NCBI GenBank assembly: GCA_947306475.1
Contig: CAMZGS010000016.1
Span: 1-42,368 of the forward strand
DNA length: 42,368 bases
Direction: 5' to 3'
Origin: an uncultured Comamonas sp.
GTDB taxonomy: Bacteria > Pseudomonadota > Gammaproteobacteria > Burkholderiales > Burkholderiaceae_C
The position numbers and the translations under genes are program-made. Within the stretch, counting starts at the first letter, position 1. Each line of letters starts with the position of its first letter. Shown here piece by piece: positions 8,563-16,283 of this stretch. Below the pieces are notes generated by a model. That model was not told the origin of the DNA and ran no database searches. It worked only from the letters and a program-made list of their open reading frames with translations.

Positions 8563-8593
8563 TCTGAACTTTCCCCAAAATCCAGAATGACAG
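8556..8593 (-). promoter_or_regulatory. 11-bp inverted repeat over the XRE gene start
   Basis: CTGTCATTCTG (8556-8566) is perfectly mirrored by CAGAATGACAG (8583-8593) with a 16-bp spacer. The left arm covers the minus-strand ATG at 8562. Two CTATAG hexamers (8605-8610, 8620-8625) lie just upstream. This looks like an autoregulatory operator for the XRE protein. Confidence 0.5.
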
Positions 8594-8835
8594 CCTGTTG
8601 CGCCCTATAGAGCTACAATCTATAGTGTTCATTTTACCTGTTTGTGCTTTCATTGAAACCCGCATTGGCGGCTTTCTTCAAAAGCGGAGAGCCTGATCCG
8701 TGTCTTTCCTGACTTCCGTGCATGTGCCTTCGTGCTTCTACGCTTCTGCGGATGTGTGGAGTTACGCATTGGTGCTTTCGTTGGGAGGCGTGAAAGCGCC
8801 TCTGCTGCTCTGCAAATCCGTGGACGTACAGAGCC

Positions 8836-9183
8836 ATGACTCCGCTCATCACAGCCGACGAGCGCATGCGTCTGCTGGCCAACGGCCAAGCAGGCGCTGC
8901 CGGGCAGGACACCGACCCGCTGCCCGTGGTGCGCCTGTTCACCCCGGATGCGCATGCCTCTTGGCTGCTGGCTTCGCTCGACCCCGCCGATGGCGATACC
9001 GCCCAAGGCCTGATCGACTTGGGGATTGGCATGCCTGCACTGGGAACGGTGAAGCTGTCCGACCTGGCCGCCATCGTCGGGCCGCGCCAGCAGCCCGTGA
9101 TGCGGGATCGCTACTTCCAGCCGGTGCGGCGGCTGTCGGAATACCTGCGACTGGCCGAATACAACGGCTCGATCACCGATTGA
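8836..9183 (+). CDS. DUF2958 family protein
   Basis: A 115-residue protein of the DUF2958 family, found on many plasmids and ICEs and of unknown function. It starts MTPLITADERMRLLANG and contains PVVRLFTPDAHASWLLASLDPADGD, DLGIGMPALGTVKLSDL and a C-terminal RRLSEYLRLAEYNGSITD, matching the family end to end. The ribosome-binding site is weak. Backbone composition resumes here after the AT-rich island. The preceding 240 bp hold partly repeated GCATTGG/GCTTTC words but no gene. Confidence 0.85.
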   Translation: MTPLITADERMRLLANGQAGAAGQDTDPLPVVRLFTPDAHASWLLASLDPADGDTAQGLIDLGIGMPALGTVKLSDLAAIVGPRQQPVMRDRYFQPVRRLSEYLRLAEYNGSITD

Positions 9184-9504
9184 GTGCCACGGCCAAGCGG
9201 GGAGCACTGTGTCTATTCCGGTCTGGTCTGTGACCCGTTCGGTCTGAATCGGAAGTGTTGCACCGAAGCGGTGCGTGCCTGATCGAAACGGTCATGATGC
9301 CTGGCGCGGGCTGCGGCAAGCTGACCGACGCGGCATGCCATTGGAGTGCGTTGCCGCCGTCGCACTCGGACGATTTCAGCAACGCATCGGAGTTCATCGG
9401 TCTTGACACTGCCAGTTTACGCTTCACCCATGACGTTTTGACGATGGCCTCGTAGCACGCCGTTTCGCCGTGGCGACGCACCCCCAGCACAGGGAGGTTG
9501 CCGT
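9184..9504 (+). other. 321-bp non-coding gap with short GGTCTG repeats
   Basis: No supported gene is present. GGTCTG occurs three times within 27 bases (9220-9225, 9225-9230, 9241-9246), the outer copies within similar TCCGGTCTG and TTCGGTCTG contexts. A TTGACA at 9403-9408 has no matching -10 at normal spacing. The gap probably carries the promoter of the 9505 gene. Confidence 0.35.
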
Positions 9505-10275
9505 ATGGCTGATCGCAGTGCCGAGCCGTGGTATGCCACGGCGGCCTATCTCTACGTTCTGCACCTGGATGGCCCGGCGCTGGCATGGGAGTACCTGCGC
9601 CGTCATCCAGACTATCGGCACGACTGGCTGCGCCGTCGTCGCCAACCGGATGCTGCCGGGCATTGGGGGCTGCGCCTGCCGGAAGATCCCGCCCTGGATG
9701 CGCGGGACGCACACCCGGCCTGGTTCCCCGATCACGATGCCGTGGTGCAGCTCTACCCGGATGCCGATCCGCCGCCCGATGCCCTGTGCTTTGAGTTCTG
9801 GAAGCTGCCGGGCCACAAACACCTGATCCATGACGGCAAGCGCCTGGTGCTGGTGGCGCGCTGGCCCGGCTGCTGCTTGCGTTTCGTGCTCGCGCCAGGC
9901 TTGGCCGATGGCATGGCTTACGCCTATGCCATCCGGGCCTGCGCCGCGCCTTGCGAACGCTATGCGGCCCTGGCGAGCGAATTGATCAAGATCGCCGTAG
10001 CCGCCGGTGCCGCACCGGCGGCGACCGTCCGGCCACGCCCGCCGCTTTCCGCATTGCTGGAACTGCACACGCTGCAGGCGCTGGACGCGACCCTGGCGGG
10101 TGCGTCCTTGCGGGAGGTGGCCGAAGGGCTGTTTGGTGTGGATGCTGTCGTGGCCGACTGGCACAAGGACAGCGCCTTGCGCGCTCGTGTACGTCGGCTG
10201 GTGCGGCGTGGCGAGGCGCTGATGCGCGGCGGCTATCGCAGTCTGGCGCAGCTCCCGCCAGTTGCAGCGCAGTGA
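9505..10275 (+). CDS. DUF6499/DUF2285-type protein, putative regulator
   Basis: A 256-residue protein. The N-terminal part (PWYATAAYLYVLHLDGPALAWEYLRRHPDYR, summarised as residues 8-40) is the DUF6499-type segment. The C-terminal part (about 175-250) is a DUF2285 domain with LQALDATLAGASLREVAEGL, a W at the VVADWHKDS position and LRARVRRLVRRGEALMRGGY, which resembles a winged-helix DNA-binding fold. Such proteins sit upstream of repA in many ICEs and are thought to be transcriptional regulators; their targets are unknown. GGAGG about 10 bases upstream supports the ATG at 9505. It precedes the AlpA-like gene by 112 bp. Confidence 0.8.
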   Translation: MADRSAEPWYATAAYLYVLHLDGPALAWEYLRRHPDYRHDWLRRRRQPDAAGHWGLRLPEDPALDARDAHPAWFPDHDAVVQLYPDADPPPDALCFEFWKLPGHKHLIHDGKRLVLVARWPGCCLRFVLAPGLADGMAYAYAIRACAAPCERYAALASELIKIAVAAGAAPAATVRPRPPLSALLELHTLQALDATLAGASLREVAEGLFGVDAVVADWHKDSALRARVRRLVRRGEALMRGGYRSLAQLPPVAAQ

Positions 10276-10387
10276 GGGGGGACGTTTTGCAGCCCCTTCA
10301 TTTCGTCCCTTAGCAAGAAGCCCATCTTTCTTGAAAGTGCCTCTATCCGGCCGCGTGGTGTGGCCGGGCTTGACGGAGGTACTTCCC

Positions 10388-10672
10388 ATGCGACCTACTC
10401 CTTTGCGGCCTGCCGCCGCCGCTGTCGCTGCGCCCGCGCAGCCCCAACGCTATCTCACCAACGACGAGGCCGCCGCCTACCTGCGCCTGTCGCCGCGCAC
10501 GCTGGAGAAGCAGCGCGTGATCGGCGGCGGGCCGAAGTTCCGCAAGTTCGGCCGCCGCGTCATGTACGCGGTGTCCGACCTGGACGCCTGGGCCGATGCG
10601 CGCAGCTTCGGTGCGACTTCCGACCCGGAGTACGCCGAGCGCCATGCGGGCGACTACCGTGATGGCCGCTGA
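10388..10672 (+). CDS. AlpA/MerR-like helix-turn-helix protein (HTH_17)
   Basis: A 94-residue DNA-binding protein. After an Ala/Pro-rich N-terminus it contains the HTH_17 (excisionase-like) core at about residues 22-70: YLTNDEAAAYLRLSPRTLEK, a GGGPKFRKFGRRVMY wing and the DLDAWADARS helix. Such proteins regulate ICE genes or act in excision. The ATG at 10388 follows GGAGGTA; the longer in-frame reading from 10262 would overlap the preceding gene. It is 26 bp before repA and is probably in the same transcript, so control of repA is a plausible job. Confidence 0.8.
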   Translation: MRPTPLRPAAAAVAAPAQPQRYLTNDEAAAYLRLSPRTLEKQRVIGGGPKFRKFGRRVMYAVSDLDAWADARSFGATSDPEYAERHAGDYRDGR

Positions 10673-10698
10673 CCGTCGGCGCGTGGGTGGCCTTCGCC

Positions 10699-11544
10699 AT
10701 GTCCAGCCCAACAGGGCAAGCCTTGCAGCAGCGCGAACAGCTCGACCTGTTCCGCGCGCTGCCGGGCGACATGGCGCCACGCGACAGCCAGGACTTGATG
10801 GCCTTTCCGTTCTTCTCGCTGGCGAAGTCGCGCCGCACCGCGCCGATCGACTTCAGGGCGGGCGGCATCACCATCCGCGTGGAAGGCACGCAGGAGCACG
10901 GCATCGCCACGATATGGGATGCCGACATCCTGATATGGGCCGCCAGCCAGATCGTGGAAGCCCGCGATGCGGGCATCCCGACCTCGCGGCTGATGCAGGT
11001 GCGTCCCTACGAAATCCTGCGCTTCATCGGGCGCGGCACGTCGCTGCGCGACTACCAGCGCCTGAAAGCCGCCCTGGATCGCCTGCAATCGACCACGGTG
11101 GCCACGTCCATCCGCGAAACCACGGGAAGGCGTTTGCATCGCTTCTCGTGGATCAACGAGTGGAAGGAACTGGCCGATGCCAAGGGCACGCCCTTGGGGC
11201 TGGAGCTGATCTTGCCGGACTGGTTCTATGCCGGCGTCATGGACGCCGCCCTGGTGCTGACCATCGACCCGGCGTATTTCCGGCTGACGGGCGGCATCGA
11301 GCGCTGGCTGTACCGGCTGGTGCGCAAGCACGGTGGCCGACAGCCGGGCGGCTGGCAGTTCGATTTCCGACACCTGTATCGGAAATCGGGCAGCGCTACG
11401 CGCTTCTCGGACTTCGCCTACGACCTGCGCACGCTGGTCGCGCGGCAGTCGCTGCCGGGCTACGCCCTGGGCATCGAGCGGATGCCGGACAACGGCGCCG
11501 AGCTGCTGACCTTTCGGCCCGTGCCATACACGGCACGGGGATAA
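10699..11544 (+). CDS. repA: RepA-type replication initiator
   Basis: A 281-residue plasmid replication initiator (RPA family). Recognisable blocks are DLMAFPFFSLAKSRRTAPIDF, ILIWAASQIVEARDAG, YEILRFIGRGTSLRDYQRLK, LDRLQSTTVATSIRETTGRR, RFSWINEWKEL and LSIERWLYRLVRKHGG-like sequence near the centre. The protein is expected to bind iterons and open the origin so the excised circle can replicate. The ATG at 10699 is chosen over a GTG at 10687; neither has a strong ribosome-binding site. Three direct repeats lie 26 bp after its stop (11570-11635), fitting an adjacent oriV. A short inverted repeat (11518-11539) overlaps its last codons. Confidence 0.85.
   Translation: MSSPTGQALQQREQLDLFRALPGDMAPRDSQDLMAFPFFSLAKSRRTAPIDFRAGGITIRVEGTQEHGIATIWDADILIWAASQIVEARDAGIPTSRLMQVRPYEILRFIGRGTSLRDYQRLKAALDRLQSTTVATSIRETTGRRLHRFSWINEWKELADAKGTPLGLELILPDWFYAGVMDAALVLTIDPAYFRLTGGIERWLYRLVRKHGGRQPGGWQFDFRHLYRKSGSATRFSDFAYDLRTLVARQSLPGYALGIERMPDNGAELLTFRPVPYTARG
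11518..11539. repeat. 8-bp inverted repeat at the repA 3' end
   Basis: CCCGTGCC (11518-11525) and GGCACGGG (11532-11539) flank ATACAC, ending just before the repA stop. It may be a weak terminator or part of the origin region, since the iterons start 31 bases later. Confidence 0.45.
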
Positions 11545-11569
11545 ACGGTGCGCAACTTGTGGACGGGCT

Positions 11570-11635
11570 CGTGCTATCAGGAGTACGAGGTATCGTGCTA
11601 TCGGGAGTACGGCTATCGTGCTATCAGGAGTACGA
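11570..11635 (+). repeat. oriV: Three 19-bp iterons, probable oriV
   Basis: Near-identical units occupy 11570-11588, 11594-11612 and 11617-11635, consensus CGTGCTATCRGGAGTACGR, with only two variable positions. Period is 24 then 23 bp, close to two helical turns, so bound RepA would sit on one face of the DNA. They lie between repA and parA, in an otherwise non-coding gap (11545-11797). Iterons next to an RPA-family initiator are the standard layout of a theta origin. Replication from here is inferred. Confidence 0.7.
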
Positions 11636-11673
11636 ATCGGCCGCAAAGCCAATAACGGCGCGGGTTTGCGGCC

Positions 11674-11705
11674 CCTCTAACTTCCCTAACTTAAAACCTC
11701 TAACT
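11674..11705 (+). repeat. Short AT-leaning repeats next to the iterons
   Basis: CCTCTAACT at 11674-11682 and 11697-11705, with CCCTAACTT at 11684-11692 between them, gives three YCTAACT words spaced 10 and 13 bp. The stretch is less GC-rich than its surroundings. It could be the unwinding part of the origin or a partition site for ParA and its partner. Confidence 0.4.
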
Positions 11706-11797
11706 GGTAGTAGAAGCGCCGCGCCACGGTGGACAACCGCCACGCGGCACGAAGCGCAGCGGCAACAGCCCGGCTTTCCAACACGGAGGGCCGCGCC

Positions 11798-12436
11798 ATG
11801 ATCGTCGCTCTGCTCAACCAGAAAGGCGGTGTGGGCAAGACCACGCTCGCCACGCACATCGCCGGCGAGCTGGCGATGCGCGGCCAGCACGTCGTCCTGC
11901 TGGACGCCGACCCGCAGAGTTCATCGCTGGACTGGACACAGCGCAGAAGCCAGCAAGGCTTGCCACGGCTGTTCAGCGCCGTGGGCCTTGCACGCGAAAC
12001 GCTGCACCAAGAGGCGCCAGAACTCGCCAGGCGGGCCGATCACGTCATCATCGACGGCCCGCCACGCATCGCGGCACTGGCGCGCTCCGCGCTGCTGGCG
12101 GCCGAGCGCGTGCTGATCCCCGTGCAGCCCAGCCCTTACGACTTGTGGGCCAGCGCCGAGATGGTAGCGCTGATCCGCGAGGCGCAGGTGTTTCGGCCTG
12201 CGCTGCGCGCGGCCTTCGTCATCAATCGGCGCGTCAGTACCACCGTGATCGGGCGCGAAGCGCGCCAGGCGCTGGCCGACCAGCCGCTTCCTGCGCTGCG
12301 CGCGGAAGTGCATCAACGCATCGTGTTCGCCGACAGCGTGGCCGCTGGCCGGCTTGCACGCGAGACAGCGCCGGACAGCGCCGCCGCGCGCGAAATCACC
12401 GCGCTGGTGGACGAACTGTTGCGGTGGACGCCATGA
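11798..12436 (+). CDS. parA: ParA-type partition ATPase
   Basis: A 212-residue Walker-type ATPase. The deviant Walker A is at residues 8-16 (QKGGVGKTT, with signature Lys9 and catalytic Lys14). DADPQSSSLDW (about 39-49) is the A' motif and HVIIDGPP (about 83-90) is Walker B. The short form without an N-terminal HTH is of the ParA/Soj type (type Ib). It should drive segregation of the replicating circle with a centromere-binding partner. The next gene overlaps it by 4 bases (ATGA at 12433) and is the likely partner; a large ParB is also encoded at 2749. A GGAGG about 10 bases upstream supports the ATG at 11798. Confidence 0.9.
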   Translation: MIVALLNQKGGVGKTTLATHIAGELAMRGQHVVLLDADPQSSSLDWTQRRSQQGLPRLFSAVGLARETLHQEAPELARRADHVIIDGPPRIAALARSALLAAERVLIPVQPSPYDLWASAEMVALIREAQVFRPALRAAFVINRRVSTTVIGREARQALADQPLPALRAEVHQRIVFADSVAAGRLARETAPDSAAAREITALVDELLRWTP

Positions 12437-12717
12437 CCGCAAAGCCGCCACCGAACGGCAAACGCTCGGTCAAGCGCGTCGGCATCGGCGCGCGTCCGCC
12501 CGCGAATCCGCACGCCGAGGCGTGGATTCGCCAGGGCGACGCCGATGCGCTGGGCAAGGGCGACCTCTACACCGCCCGCCTGACCCTCGACATCACGCCC
12601 GCGATGCGGGCGCGCATCAAGGTGTCGGCCTTCACGCAAGGCGTGACGGTGGCCGATCTGCTGCGCGGCCTGCTTGAGCGCGAGTTTCCAGAACACCGCA
12701 GGGAAAACACCCCATGA
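12433..12717 (+). CDS. Small ParA-partner-like protein (94 aa)
   Basis: A 94-residue basic protein overlapping parA by ATGA. The C-terminal half reads LDITPAMRARIKVSAFTQGVTVADLLRGLLEREF (about residues 53-86): a strand followed by two helices, as in ribbon-helix-helix proteins. The N-terminal half is Arg/Lys/Pro-rich and probably disordered. That build, size and position fit a centromere-binding partner such as ParG, but I cannot prove the family. It also overlaps the DUF2840 gene by 4 bases, so expression is probably translationally coupled. Confidence 0.65.
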   Translation: MTAKPPPNGKRSVKRVGIGARPPANPHAEAWIRQGDADALGKGDLYTARLTLDITPAMRARIKVSAFTQGVTVADLLRGLLEREFPEHRRENTP

Positions 12718-13247
12718 CCACATCCGCTTCGCCTGTCGCTGGCGCGGCCACGGCTGCGCTCGCAGCATCTTTCGGCCAGCCTGCCAGCGCACCGCTGACG
12801 CGCGTGGCGCTGGCCTACATCGAACCGCGCTTCAAGCTCTACCTGCGCTTCGGCGAACCTGCGCGCACGCTCCAGCTCGACCGCTGGCGGCGCTGCGCGG
12901 TGTTCCTGCCGGGTGCCATGTTCTGCCGTAGTCGCTGGCATGCCAACGACTACGGCACGATCCGCTGGCAGCTCATGGTGATGCAGGCTTGCACGCCGTT
13001 CGATGCGGCGCAGCGCATCCCCGGCGTGCAGCCTGGCGCGCGCCTGCTGCTGCACGCCGAAGGGGAGAACCAGGTGCGCGCCGTGCTGGAGCGCATCGAC
13101 CCCATCGAGGCGCTGGGCATCGCGCCTATCGGTGCGTCGCCCGCGTACTGGCGCACGCTCGCCAACCGGCTCGCCGCGCGCCTGCCGTTGCCCGAATACA
13201 CCGCCGAGCGGCACGCCGCCTGGCTGACCGGGAGGGCGCTGCCATGA
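12714..13247 (+). CDS. DUF2840 family protein
   Basis: A 177-residue protein of the DUF2840 family, a conserved Tn4371-family backbone gene of unknown function found immediately upstream of traF. Typical blocks are TRVALAYIEPRFKLYLRFG, LDRWRRCAVFLPGAMFCRSRW, ANDYGTIRWQLMVMQA and the C-terminal YWRTLANRLAARLPLPEYT. It overlaps both neighbours by 4 bases, so it belongs to the parA-traF-relaxase transcript. No catalytic motif is visible. Confidence 0.85.
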   Translation: MTTSASPVAGAATAALAASFGQPASAPLTRVALAYIEPRFKLYLRFGEPARTLQLDRWRRCAVFLPGAMFCRSRWHANDYGTIRWQLMVMQACTPFDAAQRIPGVQPGARLLLHAEGENQVRAVLERIDPIEALGIAPIGASPAYWRTLANRLAARLPLPEYTAERHAAWLTGRALP

Positions 13248-13840
13248 CCGCCGTTTCCCCTGCCTGCACCGAGCCGCGTCCTCGCGCGCCCCGCGCACGT
13301 TTGCGCGCTCGCCTCGTGCTGGCGAGCCTGTCCGCCTGGGGCCTCGCTGCGCTGGCCTGGGCGTCCTTCGTGCATCCGCTGCCGCGCCTGATCTACAACC
13401 CGTCCGACAGCGTGGCGGTCGGCTGGTATCGCGTCGATCCGCTGGGCCGTAAGCCCGGCTCGCTGCCACGCCCCTTGTCCGTGGGCAGCATCGTCCTGAC
13501 CACGCTGCCGCCAGACGCTGCCGCGCTGGCCGCGCAGCGCGGCTACCTGCCGGCGCGCGTCCCGCTGCTCAAGCGCGTGGGCGCCATCGCGCCGCAGGAG
13601 GTGTGCATCACTGGCCGCATCGTCCGCATCGACGGCGTGCCTTCGGCCGCCGCGCTGCCCGCCGACCGCTGGGGCCGGCCGCTGCCATCCTGGCAGCAGT
13701 GCCGTCGCCTTGAAGCTGGCGAACTGTTCCTGCTCAGTGTGACCAACCCGGCGTCGTTCGACAGCCGGTATTTCGGGCCGGTCAGCGCATCCGCCGTGAT
13801 CGGCGTCGCGCATCCGGTCTGGCTGGAGTCTCGCCCATGA
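13244..13840 (+). CDS. traF: TraF, S26-family conjugative signal peptidase
   Basis: A 198-residue protein with one N-terminal membrane segment (about residues 22-44) and the S26 peptidase motifs: NPSDSVAVGWY with nucleophile Ser56 and PLLKRVGAI with general base Lys110. TraF of RP4 cyclises the TrbC pilin, so the trbC product in this window is its probable substrate. The catalytic domain faces the periplasm. It overlaps the DUF2840 gene (ATGA at 13244) and the next ORF (ATGA at 13837). Length is normal for the family. Confidence 0.9.
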   Translation: MTAVSPACTEPRPRAPRARLRARLVLASLSAWGLAALAWASFVHPLPRLIYNPSDSVAVGWYRVDPLGRKPGSLPRPLSVGSIVLTTLPPDAAALAAQRGYLPARVPLLKRVGAIAPQEVCITGRIVRIDGVPSAAALPADRWGRPLPSWQQCRRLEAGELFLLSVTNPASFDSRYFGPVSASAVIGVAHPVWLESRP

Positions 13841-14304
13841 TGGCCGCCGACTCGCTGCACGTTGCCGTGCATTTCATCGTGCCATCGGGCGTGTCGTTCT
13901 GCTGTCCGTCGCCATGCTGTCGCGCGTGCAGTGCGAGCGCATCCGCGCCGCACTTCGCGCTCCCTTCGGCGCAGCCGTCCCACGTGCAGGCGTCTTGCCT
14001 CGAACGCGCCCGGCCTGCGGCCCTCACCGCGCTGGTTCGCGCGTTCGCCGGCGCGCTGGCTGCTCGCGCAGCAGCGCCGCCGGGCCGCCGCGGCCCGGAG
14101 CGCCAGCGAGGGGCAAAGGCGGAAGGCAAGACAAAAGGACGCGGCACCGGGCCGCGTCGAAAGCCTGTCTGCACGTGGGGGTGGCGCGGCACGGAGCGGC
14201 TTTGCCGCCGTGCCGCTTGGGGCGCGAAGCCCGCGCCGATGCAGTCATGTCCACGTGCTTCGCACGCCCGGACACGCCAGAGCTTGCAGGGAGCCCAGCC
14301 ATGA
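13837..14304 (+). CDS. Hypothetical Arg/Cys-rich protein between traF and relaxase
   Basis: A 155-residue ORF with no recognised domain. Its start overlaps the traF stop by ATGA (13837), and its stop overlaps the relaxase ATG the same way (14301). Chained 4-base overlaps on both sides argue that it is translated. The composition is odd: Ala, Arg, Ser and Cys rich, with a CCPSPCCRAC cluster near the N-terminus. GC is very high and alternative frames are also open (13862-14320, and an upstream extension of the relaxase frame from 13914), so coding status is not certain. The region directly before a relaxase gene is also a usual place for oriT, and the sequence may serve both purposes. Confidence 0.45.
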   Translation: MMAADSLHVAVHFIVPSGVSFCCPSPCCRACSASASAPHFALPSAQPSHVQASCLERARPAALTALVRAFAGALAARAAAPPGRRGPERQRGAKAEGKTKGRGTGPRRKPVCTWGWRGTERLCRRAAWGAKPAPMQSCPRASHARTRQSLQGAQP

Positions 14305-16283
14305 CCAACCGCCGCGATGACGATTTCCGCATCCGCCCCAGCGCCCCGAAGAACCGGGGCCAGGGCTTCGTTTCCAAGGTACTCAAACAGGCCGGCAAGG
14401 CCAGCAGCGGCAAGTCCTCCGTGCGCAGCCCTGGAGGAGCTGGCAAGGGCGCTGGAACCGGCCAGCGGCCCGGCTCGCGCCTGGGGCGCGGCCACACGGC
14501 GGCGCGCTTCGCGGGGGCGAAGCTCACGCCCATGTCGCGGCGCGTGACCATCAAGACGCTGCTGGTCAATCAGCAGCGGGCCAGCCCGCAGTCGCTCGCC
14601 AAGCACCTGCGCTACATCGAGCGCGACGGTGTGGGCCGCGATGGCGAACCAGGCCAAGCCTACGGGCCGCAGACCGATGCCGCCGACCTCGACGCCTTCA
14701 AGGAACGCTGCGCCGATGACCGGCACCATTTCCGCTTCATCCTCTCGCCGGAGGATGGCGCGGAGCTGGAAGACCTGCGTACCTATACCCGGCACCTCAT
14801 GGGCCGCATGGAAGCCGACCTGGGCACGCGGCTGGAATGGGTGGCCGTCGATCACTGGAACACCGACAACCCGCACACTCACTTGATCGTGCGCGGGTGC
14901 GACGACACCGGCAAAGACCTCATCATCGCGGGCGACTACATCGCCGATGGCTTCCGCCATCGCGCCGCCGAACTGGCGACCGAATGGCTGGGGCCACGCA
15001 CCGAGCTGGAGATCCAGCAGACCTTGCAGCGCGAGGTGGAGCAAGAACGGTGGACAAGCCTCGACCGCACGCTGCAACGTGAGGCCGGCGAGGACGGCCG
15101 GGTACAGATCGAACAGTTCAACGAACCGCGGCTGCAACGCCAGCGCCTGCTGCTGGTCGGCCGCCTGCAACGCTTGCAGCGCCTGGGCCTGGCCGACGAG
15201 ATGCAGCCGGGCACCTGGGCCGTCCATGCCGACGCCGAAAAGACCCTGCGCGCCCTGGGTGAGCGTGGCGACATCATCCGCACCATGCGGCGGGCCATGC
15301 GCGGCGAGCCGCGCGAGCTGGCGGTGTTCGAGCCGGGAGACGATGGCCGAACCATCCTCGGCCGCGTGGCCGCGAAGGGGCTGGCCGACGAGCTGCGCGA
15401 CCGGGGCTATCTGGTCATCGACGGCGTGGACGGCAAGGCCCATTACGTCGCGCTCAATGCCCGCGACGAACTGGCGAACTATCCGGCCGGCGCGGTGGTG
15501 GGGGTGAAGGGATCGGCCGATGTGCGCGCGGCCGACAAGAACATCGCCGCGCTGGCGAGCGATGGCCTGTACCGCACCGACCATCACCTTGCGATCGCCC
15601 AGGGTCAGGCCGTACCGGGCCGTGATCCGCAAGAGGTGGTAGCCACCCACGTCCGCCGACTGGAAGCCTTGCGCCGGGCAGGCATCGTGGAACGTGTGGC
15701 CGAGGGGCTATGGAAGGTGCCGGACGACCTGCCCGAGCGTGGCCGCCAGTACGACGCGCAGCGCCTGGGCGGCGTGGCGGCAGAACTGAAATCGCACTTG
15801 CCCATCGAGCGGCAGGCCCGCGTGATCGGGGCCACCTGGCTCGACCAGCAGTTGATCGGCGGCGGCTCGGGGCTGGGTGACCTGGGTTTTGGCAGCGAGA
15901 CCAAACAGGCGATGCAGCAGCGCGCCGACTTCCTGGCCGAACAGGGACTGGCCGAGCGGCGCGGGCAGCGCGTGATCCTGGCGCGCAACCTGCTGGGCAC
16001 GCTGCGCAATCGAGAACTGGCGCAGGTCGCCAAGGACATCGCTGCGGAAACTGGCTTGGAACACCGCCCGACGGCGGACGGGCAGCGCGTGGCTGGCATC
16101 TACCGCCGGAGCGTGATGCTCGCCAGCGGACGGTACGCGATGCTGGACGACGGCATGGGGTTCAGCTTGGTGCCGTGGAAGCCAGTGATCGAGCAGCGAC
16201 TGGGGCAGCAGCTTGCGGCGACGGTGCGTGGCGGAGCGGCCTCATGGGAAATCGGGCGTCGGCTTGGAGTTTCTTTGAGCTAG
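14301..16283 (+). CDS. VirD2-like relaxase with DUF3363 (TraI/RlxS type)
   Basis: A 660-residue relaxase. The nickase domain is in the first ~260 residues, with LRYIERDG (Tyr105, possible catalytic residue), HHFRFILSPEDG (about 142-153) and the metal-binding motif around His185 and NPHTHLIVRG (His192, His194). The C-terminal two thirds match DUF3363, including a DELRDRGYLVIDGVDGKAHY segment. It cleaves one strand at oriT, stays bound to the 5' end and enters the recipient through TraG and the Trb channel. The ATG at 14301 overlaps the upstream ORF stop. The stop (16281-16283) directly abuts the stop of the convergent cadR gene, the left edge of the metal cargo, so the last few residues could have been replaced on insertion. 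Confidence 0.9.
   Translation: MTNRRDDDFRIRPSAPKNRGQGFVSKVLKQAGKASSGKSSVRSPGGAGKGAGTGQRPGSRLGRGHTAARFAGAKLTPMSRRVTIKTLLVNQQRASPQSLAKHLRYIERDGVGRDGEPGQAYGPQTDAADLDAFKERCADDRHHFRFILSPEDGAELEDLRTYTRHLMGRMEADLGTRLEWVAVDHWNTDNPHTHLIVRGCDDTGKDLIIAGDYIADGFRHRAAELATEWLGPRTELEIQQTLQREVEQERWTSLDRTLQREAGEDGRVQIEQFNEPRLQRQRLLLVGRLQRLQRLGLADEMQPGTWAVHADAEKTLRALGERGDIIRTMRRAMRGEPRELAVFEPGDDGRTILGRVAAKGLADELRDRGYLVIDGVDGKAHYVALNARDELANYPAGAVVGVKGSADVRAADKNIAALASDGLYRTDHHLAIAQGQAVPGRDPQEVVATHVRRLEALRRAGIVERVAEGLWKVPDDLPERGRQYDAQRLGGVAAELKSHLPIERQARVIGATWLDQQLIGGGSGLGDLGFGSETKQAMQQRADFLAEQGLAERRGQRVILARNLLGTLRNRELAQVAKDIAAETGLEHRPTADGQRVAGIYRRSVMLASGRYAMLDDGMGFSLVPWKPVIEQRLGQQLAATVRGGAASWEIGRRLGVSLS

Noticed and set aside
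9255..9455. 66-codon frame before the DUF2285-type gene
   Set aside because: It starts at a GTG with poor spacing to any ribosome-binding site, and no similarity is recognised.
11551..11565. Possible DnaA box near the iterons (reverse of CTTGTGGAC)
   Set aside because: Only about six of nine positions match the consensus, which is too weak to call.
11570..11635. CRISPR-like array
   Set aside because: Only three short units with 4-5 bp between them; this is an iteron pattern, and no cas gene is present.
13600..14300. RP4-like nick site (ATCCTG) as oriT
   Set aside because: CATCCTGGC occurs at about 13686 inside traF, but no supporting inverted repeat is seen beside it, so the site cannot be assigned.
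13782..15650. 622-codon open frame on the minus strand opposite the relaxase
   Set aside because: Composition artefact opposite a clear relaxase gene with conserved motifs.
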